In this document: piece by piece, positions 61,101-64,000 of the stretch
Layout of the letters: each line of letters begins with the position of its first letter
Position numbering within the stretch: the stretch's first letter is position 1
Origin: Allodiplogaster sudhausi
Lineage: Eukaryota > Nematoda > Chromadorea > Rhabditida > Diplogasteridae
Length of the DNA: 64,000 bases
Direction: 5' to 3'
Assembly (NCBI GenBank): GCA_945643635.1
Contig: CALZFC010000005.1
Location: 6,271,001-6,335,000, forward strand
Position numbers and translations under genes: made by a program
Notes under the pieces: generated by a model
Told to the model about the DNA's origin: nothing
Database searches by the model: none
The model's input: only the letters and a program-made list of their open reading frames with translations

Positions 61101-64000
61101 ACATGCAGCAATCAAGTCGGTGAGCTGATTCCTGGATTGTTGCAGACTGTCGGGTGACGACTCGAATAGTCTGTTCTCGACCTTCTCCTTCTTGGACTGT
61201 AAGCGGTCTCTTGATCCGCTGGCATTCATGCTGGACAGGTGAAGATCCTTAAGTTTCGTGTCGCATTTCCTCAAGAATGCCTTCTTCTCTGTCTCGGAGA
61301 TGGTCGGCACTTTCCTTGCTGCAGGAGGAGGAAACTGAACAGAAGGATCTTCTTCGTCCTCTTCAGAGACGACTGGTTGCTGCTGTGGAGCAGGGAACAG
61401 TACAGAGGGGTCTTCCCCTCCGTCTCCTTCATGTGAAGAGGCGAAGTCATCGTCATCGTCATGAGAAGCAGCATCTACATTGTCGTCTTCATCGTCTCCG
61501 TCATTGCTGACTTCTCCTTCTTCCTTGTCTTCTTCCTTCCTTGTCACGACTGACTCCTTGTCAGTCTCTCCTTGCCTTGCTGTAAGAGACATTTCCTCTT
61601 CCCGGCTCGGTTGGACTAAGCCGTGGCGCTCTTGTCCGCGGCGCGCAGCCCGTTCAGCACGTGCAGCTGCTGCTTCTCTGGGGTCTGGGAAGTTCGGAGG
61701 GGAACTCTCTTGAAGAATTCTCTGAGTGCGTGGCTTGACCTTAGGTTTGGTCCGGGAAGGGTTGGGTTTCTTCTTGTTTCCTTCGTCATCATCGCTGCTC
61801 TCGATCGTGAGTGCGAGCACGACGTGCGTATCCTCATCTTTATCAGAGCACTCGGGCTTAGAAGACTTCAGGCTCTTGGACCTCAAGCTCTCGGGCCTTG
61901 AAGACTTCAGGCTCTCGGGCCTGGACCTCAGGCTCTCGGGCCTTGTAGACGTCAGGCTCTCGGGCCTGGACCTCAGGCTCTCGGGCCTTGTAGACTTCAG
62001 GCTCTCGGGCCTGGACCTCAGGCTCTCGGGCCTTGTAGACTTCAGGCTCTCGGGCCTGGACCTCAGGCTCTCGGGCCTTGTAGACTTCAGGCTCTCGGGC
62101 CTGGACCTCAGGCTCTCGGGCCTTGTAGACTTCAGGCTCTCGGGCCTGGACCTCAGGCTCTCGGGCCTATCCTTGTCTTGGAGTTCGCTTGCGTCGTCGG
62201 TGTTGGTGTGGTGGGCCTGCTCGCCTGCCATGTTCAGGCCCGGGCGTCGATTGGGCCGACGCACCATGTGCAAGTTTCTGCCCTTGATCATCTTGTATTG
62301 ATCGATGAAGGGCTTGACTCGCTGACTCGATTGTTTCCACTTCACAATGACATGTAGTTTAACTCGTCGAAGAACAAGAACAGATTTATTGCTTCCAAAT
62401 GATCCTTGATATCAGTCCAGAAATTAATCTCTATACGTCAAGGTAACAGAATTAGAGTCTAGATTCTATACTAGGACCTTAAGCTGAAAGATGGAGGAGG
62501 ATATGGATTGTAATAAAGGAAGAAAGAATAAATGAAATAAATGTAAACCCTGAAAAGGAGGAATGGAAGAAACAAAGAAAGAAAGAAAGAAAGAGGAAAG
62601 GGTTTTACCGGGGTGGCCTTGCGCCAAAGAAGAGAGTGGGGTGTGTGTAGAAGAGGAAGAGAAGAGAGATGACGGAGAGAGGGACGAGGAGCAGTGACTG
62701 GTTAGCCCTGCGTGCGCTTACTCCTGAGGCTCTTCCCTTAAAGTGACGGTCACAAACGTCCGAGGTAGCGGGAAGCCAAGAGATACGCGGAGAGGAAGGG
62801 TAAGAGGAAGATGACGAAAGAGTAGAGAGAAAGAGGGGAATGAGACAGATAAAAGGGGAATCAGGGAGATTCGCCTGATTGGAGACTTGAGAAGGAAGAG
62901 ATCGGCATGGGAAAATGATATGAGGATGAATAACATTAAAGGAGAAATAACATGACACGCAACATAAATTAACAAAGAGAAAAAATGGAGGAGTGAAGAA
63001 GTGGACGAATTGAGATGACAAAACGAATCTTCTAGCTGCATGGAAATATATTAAGAAAAGTCTGCATCTGAGTGAATGGCAGAAATTTAAATACACCATG
63101 GAGCGCAATTGCGCAGCAAAACACATAGTCATTCGCGTTGGAGCGAACACGTTGGAATAAACATGCTTATGTTGACCGAGCACAGTTCACCATGAAGAAA
63201 CTTTCAGTTGGTGAAATTAAAATAAAAAATACAAAGTTTGAGCAAGGCTATGGGGCTATAAGATGAATAGCCATCAATTTCCGACCGAAAATATGTTTTT
63301 GCTTGTTTGCAAAACATTGCAAAAACTTTGCCCCCAGCGGGGTTCGAACCCGGACCTCTTGCATGGAAGGTTGGAGGTTGAGTATAATTGCCAAAGTGCA
63401 AATACCCAAAATACGTACCCTTCGATTTTTCTTTAAAGTTGGCTAGCTTTGTAGCAAATTTAGTGGGCTTTCTTTCTATGAACAGCTTACCTACGGAGGC
63501 TTTTCGGCCTGATAACCCCGAAAAACCATCTTTAAAAATTTATTTTTGCAATTTTTGCCGTTTTAAAGTTTTTGCACGAAAAAGTCACCAACACCTTTTT
63601 TAAAGAGGATTTAGTAATCTATATATTGCAAAAAAGAGATTTCAAAAATATTAAGAAATAACTGATTTATGGGCATGTGAATTTTAGAACAAAAATACAG
63701 CTAACTCGAACAGAAATTTTTTTTCAAATTCAAAACTATACAGTTTTGAAGAGCATGTCAAGTTGTACAAATGGTCTAGTTTTCAGCAATTTTAAAAATC
63801 AAAAATTTCCTAGTACAGGGTGCAGATCGAGTCTTACAGATAGGCTGTCTTAATGTTAATGTTGTCACATCATGTAACTGATGTATGGAATTAATAAAAT
63901 AAATAAATAAGAAAGGATGGTTTTTAGATTGTTCGCCGTGACAAAGAAGGGGTTCGAGTATCTTTTTCGAATGATTCTTCATGTGCTCATTTGCCCGTTT
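45554..64000 (+). CDS. Secreted cysteine-rich protein (DUF7042-7045-like), 3'-partial, with a 17.3-kb intron
   Basis: Predicted extracellular protein. Exons 45554-45728, 45792-45876, 46002-46059, 46115-46220, 46269-46487, 46537-46634, then 63928 to the window edge. Features: signal peptide (MIEMLWILNVMIIPVVSS), LNCRVDGRLQGTF, a Gly-Asp-Cys turn, CFRCVTMVLRTPNVLQ, CCPFPEELCYDS, CPFNGQFRVSYS, CLGSWEATESYSEFFA. This spacing of cysteines matches an ecdysozoan family of uncharacterised proteins I know as the DUF7042/7043/7044/7045 group. The exon after 63927 (IVRRDKEGVRVSFSNDSSC...) continues the pattern in phase, so the whole nested mobile-element block is intronic. The third junction is uncertain: ending the exon at 46059 keeps the frame but drops VLQ, which the family tends to keep. 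Function unknown. Confidence 0.7.
46635..46903. repeat. (AG)n-rich start of the large intron
   Basis: Imperfect GAGA runs between about 46645 and 46800 directly before the inverted-repeat element. Confidence 0.8.
47392..47436 (+). other. tRNA-like B-box segment in the left arm
   Basis: Contains GGTTCGAACCCCG followed by TTCGGGGCA, which looks like a tRNA T-arm and 3' acceptor strand. No matching 5' acceptor strand or clean A box is found upstream, so this is a tRNA-derived (SINE-like) or RNA-polymerase-III promoter-like piece rather than a tRNA gene. Confidence 0.5.
47504..47824 (-). CDS. 106-aa ORF in the left arm, unrecognised
   Basis: Starts with a true ATG (MVLLCTRSGPRNKALSYKR...) and ends SLSKAMGL. 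A minus-strand TTTAAATAG box lies about 50 bases upstream, close to a GAGTTCGTTACC word. The same ORF exists in the right arm, where the BEL insertion interrupts it, so the reading frame predates the insertion. The protein is basic, has no membrane segment and no domain I recognise. Coding reality is uncertain. Confidence 0.4.
   Translation of the reverse strand: MVLLCTRSGPRNKALSYKRDYFLLTIKTLRTCVSQLERILLEKEHSMILYKKEHSCRDSIIPPHYFAIAKRWNKHAYVDRAQFTMKKLSVGENKIKIQSLSKAMGL
48135..48310 (-). pseudogene. Truncated 3' copy of the 175-aa element gene in the left arm
   Basis: Minus-strand copy of the last 58 codons of the ORF at 52019-52546. Identity ends abruptly at 48310/52371, where the inverted arms end. 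Confidence 0.75.
48536..48679. promoter_or_regulatory. Cluster of AAGTTCG / CGAACTT words inside the element
   Basis: AAGTTCG or its complement occurs at 48536-48542, 48562-48568, 48598-48604 and 48673-48679, with a GAGTTCG variant at 48623-48629. A second cluster lies at 51883-51924 before the 175-aa ORF. The repeated word is often followed by TTTCC. It could be a promoter element or a transposase-binding site. Confidence 0.4.
49019..49117. repeat. (AG)n microsatellite
   Basis: About 95 bp of GA dinucleotides with a few GC interruptions at its start. Confidence 0.9.
49118..50671. other. GC-rich coding-looking blocks inside the element, unassigned
   Basis: Blocks at about 49126-49235, 49500-49612, 50078-50150 and 50563-50671 have the GC-rich, exon-like composition of host genes and are separated by AT-rich DNA. 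Several read open on either strand, for example minus GDIAEVVGERLRRRLG at about 50085-50147 and plus ARQIEREQEEQKAAEE at about 50590. I cannot join them into one protein or recognise a family. They may be captured host exons. Confidence 0.4.
50672..50764 (+). pseudogene. Exon-like fragment of a long-chain acyl-CoA synthetase (ACSL)
   Basis: One frame reads DIKEFRPTVLPVVYRVLNRL followed by NDK and a GT donor. This is very close to the conserved ACSL motif of the form I-K-x-x-R-P-T-x-x-P-V-V-x-R-x-L-N-R-x-x-D-K. The upstream sequence continues open only in another frame (DEDDGELTKYAG), so the ACSL frame starts at a splice site or after a frameshift. No other ACSL exons were found nearby. Best read as a captured or decayed fragment. 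Confidence 0.5.
50765..51882. other. Interior of the element: one more exon-like block, AT-rich DNA and purine repeats
   Basis: A plus-strand open stretch at about 50935-51059 ends PQFMAGMNTF-stop (SIRAHFKKAGREEAAEEEQ before it) and is unrecognised. AT-rich DNA follows, then a homopurine repeat at about 51478-51800 and a TTCGAATA tandem palindrome at 51840-51862. Confidence 0.4.
51478..51800. repeat. Homopurine GAGA-type repeat, about 320 bp
   Basis: Nearly pure A/G with GAGACAGAGA and GGGAGAGA units. Confidence 0.9.
52019..52546 (+). CDS. 175-aa element-encoded protein, unrecognised
   Basis: Starts at an ATG in good context (ACCATGG), MAEPRYSGRLKNTLADWAF..., and ends HRIDILRSRH. Codon use is mixed at third positions, unlike the GC-rich host genes around it, which supports an origin within the element. 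It is a globular-looking sequence with no membrane segment or signal peptide. AAGTTCG words lie 95-135 bases upstream. The 3' third overlaps the inverted arm, so a truncated inverted copy sits at the left arm. I recognise no domain. It is the only ORF of size in the element and a candidate for a novel replication, binding or recombination protein, though that is speculation. Confidence 0.55.
   Translation: MAEPRYSGRLKNTLADWAFGAIIPEPVTIYIQYTSSKFASSKSLQMTVSHPFSELYATLRSDLARTTMKKVEYNRSHHSCVTNVYFPHPLMYGCAAEVDYIQLNFYPDEAIHDPKRFSCIATTRIELTKGLDHRYNIERTLEIPEGTISIHASIQMLPQFREWILHRIDILRSRH
52371..53067. repeat. Right inverted arm, inner half
   Basis: Inverted copy of about 47612-48310, including the CGTTG that became the BEL target site. 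Confidence 0.85.
52853..53067 (+). pseudogene. 106-aa ORF of the right arm, split by the BEL insertion
   Basis: The same start and first 71 codons as the left-arm ORF at 47504-47824. The BEL element enters after FAIAKR. The remaining part lies at 63155-63215, where a small indel also changes the end of the frame relative to the left copy. Confidence 0.7.
53068..53950 (-). repeat. 3' LTR of the BEL element
   Basis: 883 bp. Read on the minus strand it starts TGTTCGCTCC and ends CTTGCACA. It contains a minus-strand AATAAA near 53188 that could act as the poly(A) signal and TATTTAAAT about 55 bases from its start. The sequence just upstream on the coding strand is pyrimidine-rich, not a usual polypurine tract. 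Confidence 0.95.
54028..54844 (-). CDS. BEL ORF2: spliced 3' ORF with Gag-like zinc knuckles
   Basis: Two exons, 54695-54844 and 54028-54636, separated by a 58-base intron with GTACTG donor and TTCATT-CAG acceptor, give a 252-aa protein starting MGEKSGPADK. The second exon alone has no in-frame ATG before residue 150 or so, which supports splicing. A further acceptor (TTTCATCTGCAG) directly precedes the ATG, as if the message is a subgenomic splice product. Order: Pro-rich N-terminus, a short coiled-coil-like stretch (DEKISGLDDKFESW), a basic region, then Cys/His knuckles CPFCEGAHPPASC, CHNCL and CLFCKKETHHPSLC. The pattern mirrors the knuckles at the end of this element's own Gag. It occupies the env position but has no signal peptide or membrane anchor. 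A nucleic-acid-binding accessory protein is the likely role. Confidence 0.65.
55083..62231 (-). CDS. BEL/Pao Gag-Pol polyprotein, intact
   Basis: About 2382 aa from ATG at 62231 (MAGEQAHHTNTDD), 20 bases past the primer site. The frame is also open upstream into the LTR, with another ATG at 62291. Order: 15-aa RPESLRSRPESLKST repeats, charged Gag region, a conserved Gag block, zinc knuckles CVFCEKHKLSRGC, CFRCLQRGHNATTC and CTRCKKPHHEALC (about residues 870-920), aspartic protease LDTGAT (catalytic D1011), reverse transcriptase (RIVFDASAS, FIMADIEAAFLQV, YVDN at 1440-1443), RNase H (VAFADASKQ near 1610), integrase with an HHCC zinc domain, catalytic D/D/E (IDFAGP near 2010, LSDQAPT near 2075, GTYERLIG near 2120), and a C-terminal domain with VVTRPPNLLIPLE. 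The RT motif has N where most RTs have the second D. The frame is free of stops and frameshifts. Confidence 0.95.
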   Translation of the reverse strand: MAGEQAHHTNTDDASELQDKDRPESLRSRPESLKSTRPESLRSRPESLKSTRPESLRSRPESLKSTRPESLRSRPESLKSTRPESLRSRPESLTSTRPESLRSRPESLKSSRPESLRSKSLKSSKPECSDKDEDTHVVLALTIESSDDDEGNKKKPNPSRTKPKVKPRTQRILQESSPPNFPDPREAAAARAERAARRGQERHGLVQPSREEEMSLTARQGETDKESVVTRKEEDKEEGEVSNDGDDEDDNVDAASHDDDDDFASSHEGDGGEDPSVLFPAPQQQPVVSEEDEEDPSVQFPPPAARKVPTISETEKKAFLRKCDTKLKDLHLSSMNASGSRDRLQSKKEKVENRLFESSPDSLQQSRNQLTDLIAACDEDIEVYCQLYTKYHEHAKNFTCKQSKATAEKKLQGFESVHGAVHSWNTVVEDGADTTAEATRLLQLIDDRLAAEEWRTLRRSQVPSPSPAHRFPPTREAGSSANERTESRVPYSLSGRASVVRQEHDSRPPAREERRNLPRTPQESTRTLQDAHASPSHRFQEDSEDDLEWRRGQIERQLLQLQNQRSERPGEQGEDRQLEAAQNAARKEQHRQPTPKEEDLFSRIRDRQEDRRPQLPRLTLRTFSGDLEDYETFMVDFKETIDRREDLSNYDKMQYLKMSLTGKALNMLDGLSLSGHDYHYAIGFLDRRYGVNNLALPTIYAELEAIPPGARSLDEQSEVLSKIHAIVRKLNRVTKTIQTDAHLQMKILEKFSHKTQDEIIRWQLEQRDENGIVTNSTTGLLLSKLTEIIKNEEYTLAMKNSLNASRNAQHSRSRQSSSRSHDNFKQSRQLQSSFRNHDRFQRNNSQSYQQQPLQSRPTEKTQHARENNDDCVFCEKHKLSRGCRTVPTVDERTKVARDKGLCFRCLQRGHNATTCKELCTRCKKPHHEALCRQPRNHDSGEHRRPVNLVQTEKHEEKKKGREDLQSESISVVSSSIPLFVTAGDSKKSNLLTAVVPLAVDNKERQIRVMLDTGATISLVSEDFVKRHGLRSVGSKTLSIEGIGGKGSGKAKYDIVSLSLKKTDGSYMKVPAHVFPRALPAVESTKLSHEDFAFVRKEKLLLAERMVKGGGPISPPDAVLSSDVSLDILEFGKPPDVLPSGLRLLHSKFGRIIAGQTRQSEDGEPTPVLHIASTMDELSEQVAEYFEVDTATCADDARPERLQRELMDQAVDSFFQKNARIEDGRMYARYFLTEDAPKISENYTLAWVRLKAVAKKEGMLEHYDSVIKAHLLSGQIEPVAPGKCENPLRVYLPHHGVLRPDKPSKPVRIVFDASASESGGKSLNSVMPPGRSQMEKIPSLLLRIRTTRTFIMADIEAAFLQVRLYEDQRDLFRFMWLKNPLEPVSIDNLQIYRFTSAPFGATQSPYLLAASIRTLVEMEQRKDGLSTLQQHVLNQLQYNTYVDNIFVDATDWNKLDIYHYLKQLFASIGMNVREFYSDDVAFQISIPEEDRGVFGRQKMLGQRWSQEDDALLLSGSLKKELEQEVTRRNALSELASHYDPCGFLCPLMLPMKIYIQKIWANEQKWDDRATEEITREFLRMAERIRRFEFSLPRPLQMQGIGYLVAFADASKQAQAACVYWCSGREVRLLLARSAIAPRKEKHAPTIPKAETNAMTMASRMLLYTAKAFQNLPHPPSCHLVLFSDSMISLSWLMNKKQASSVYIRNRVAETLKNISETITLLSTHSHVPVLRVLHVASEDNPADLATRPNEGATIDNSESIWWHGPNWLTEELPKIVKENQQAFKENVIDDSAVVAAVAEVQPPPALPYLLSTVINAGRVQTWKRLRRATALALRYVRQLKRRISIPRDERQILEKSVVVPPSREELNEADLCLWKLHQKSTIHLILSPGNRQLKPSKDEHGIWRCGHARLDYADLSHSARFPVFLPFTPESKHFIRLVIEDVHKQQMHSGAQHTVNQLRLRYWIPKAVARARSVISRCVTCKKAHGKTFRYPDSPPLPPQRVQLVRPFLDIGIDFAGPITVKGEKEREKAYFLLITCLSTRAIQTELITDLSARTFLNAFRRFCARRGVPRTVLSDQAPTFRLAENLLTKQISDAVNEEIADKNFKWSFTTAFSPWKGGTYERLIGSVKFAIQKTIGRRIVSRDDLATLLAEAEATVNTRPLAALKDANSTTIVTVRPIDFLWPSIHLTSVVVDEAEDKNNDPDFQAIGISANRYAIECAYTDSLSHAARLRKIWRTEYLIRLSDAATRSHVKQGATSRLSSPRIDEIVLLKNDNQTRSHWEYGRILSVSQREVTLRVSSGRVVTRPPNLLIPLEVYSRVPDDGSTRNSPSSPVSSSPGAVSPSPKSHSKSTGRRRQPERSAKKKHFTSSTDGAPVVAAPQRH
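61861..62170 (-). repeat. 45-bp tandem repeats encoding RPESLRSRPESLKST in Gag
   Basis: About six full units and one degenerate unit, nearly perfect at the DNA level, so recently expanded. Each unit contains two RPESL words, with a few K-T-S variants at the 3' side. Confidence 0.95.
62251..62266 (-). other. Primer-binding site of the BEL element
   Basis: The sequence TGGTGCGTCGGCC directly follows the 5' LTR on the minus strand. It is complementary to the CCA end of tRNA-Gly with one mismatch to the common animal tRNA-Gly 3' ends as I remember them. Gly is the usual primer for many BEL/Pao elements. Confidence 0.7.
62267..63149 (-). repeat. 5' LTR of the BEL element
   Basis: 883 bp, apparently identical to the 3' LTR. 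It is followed without a gap by the primer-binding site. Confidence 0.95.
63155..63849. repeat. Right inverted arm, outer half
   Basis: Inverted copy of 46904-47611, separated from its inner half by the BEL element. It contains a second tRNA-like B box (63340-63352) and ends GGCTGTC before TTAA. Confidence 0.85.

Larger units (their letters stand above)
53068..63149 (-). mobile_element. Full-length BEL/Pao LTR retrotransposon
   Basis: 10,082 bp, minus orientation. Both LTRs are 883 bp with TG...CA ends and no difference that I could find. A CGTTG duplication flanks it (53063-53067, 63150-63154). A tRNA-Gly-like primer site abuts the 5' LTR. It carries one uninterrupted gag-pol frame and a second 3' ORF. 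Order within Pol (protease, RT, RNase H, integrase, C-terminal DUF5641-like) is that of BEL/Pao. Identical LTRs and an intact ORF imply a very recent insertion, possibly still competent. It lies inside the right arm of the long-inverted-repeat element. Confidence 0.95.
46904..63849. mobile_element. Long-inverted-repeat element (about 6.9 kb before BEL insertion), ends on TTAA
   Basis: The left arm (46904-48310) and right arm (52371-53067 joined to 63155-63849) are inverted copies of about 1.4 kb, roughly 90-95 percent alike by eye. TTAA borders both ends (46900-46903, 63850-63853) and the inverted match stops just outside it. Removing the BEL insertion and one CGTTG restores continuous arms and gives a unit of about 6859 bp. 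Each arm carries a tRNA-like GGTTCGAACCC box and a 106-codon ORF. A 175-aa ORF overlaps the inner edge of the right arm. The interior (48311-52370) contains GC-rich host-like coding scraps. No recognised transposase, polymerase or capsid gene is visible, so the class is unknown. Candidates are a TTAA-targeting DNA transposon that captured host fragments, or a segmental inverted duplication. Confidence 0.7.

Noticed and set aside
46904..63849. Polinton/Maverick or densovirus identity for the inverted-repeat element
   Set aside because: No polymerase B, integrase, NS1 helicase or capsid sequence is visible, and the TTAA borders do not fit the 6-bp duplications of Polintons.

Overview
The window is nuclear DNA from an animal, most likely a nematode. 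Two complete sarcomeric myosin heavy-chain genes sit in tandem on the minus strand. The first matches nematode body-wall myosin UNC-54 in length (1965 aa by my exon assembly) and in its C-terminal non-helical tail (SAAVIRS...SR). Most introns are 50-110 bp, coding exons are GC-rich at third positions, and introns and intergenic DNA are full of (AG)n/(CT)n and ATGTATGTACAT-type microsatellites. I cannot name the species; a clade outside Caenorhabditis is an inference from the gene content and intron style.

Layout. 1-10127 (+): a long many-exon coiled-coil gene, possibly rootletin/CHE-10-like, probably truncated by the window edge. 10859-20307 (-): myosin A (unc-54-like, 13 exons). 22593-31595 (-): myosin B (24 exons, 1946 aa). 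Every exon junction of both myosins was resolved in frame. 32506-35913 (-): a class A GPCR resembling adenosine receptors. 36938-38290 (-): an EXPERA-domain (EBP-like) membrane protein. 38291-43459: mostly non-coding, with a 296-bp tandem duplication and a 1.1-kb element with 60-bp inverted repeats. 43460-45289 (+): an SDR42E/3-beta-HSD-like enzyme. 45554 to beyond 64000 (+): a secreted cysteine-rich protein resembling the DUF7042-7045 group, running off the window.

The large intron of that last gene (46635-63927) holds a nested mobile-element structure. The outer unit (46904-63849) has inverted repeats of about 1.4 kb, ends on TTAA at both sides, and carries two unrecognised ORFs in or overlapping its arms plus scraps of host-like coding sequence, including an acyl-CoA-synthetase-like exon. 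Its right arm is split by a full-length BEL/Pao LTR retrotransposon (53068-63149, minus orientation) with 883-bp LTRs that look identical, a CGTTG target duplication, a tRNA-Gly-like primer site and an intact gag-pol ORF of about 2380 codons. Downstream of pol the retrotransposon has a second, apparently spliced ORF encoding a Gag-like array of Cys/His knuckles, in the position where other elements carry env. The unclassified 6.9-kb inverted-repeat element and this spliced 3' ORF are the best candidates for something undescribed.

Other points are three GC-AG introns in myosin A, a 209-bp stretch identical between the two myosin genes that suggests gene conversion, and a small element with TTAA-flanked terminal repeats inside a myosin A intron.
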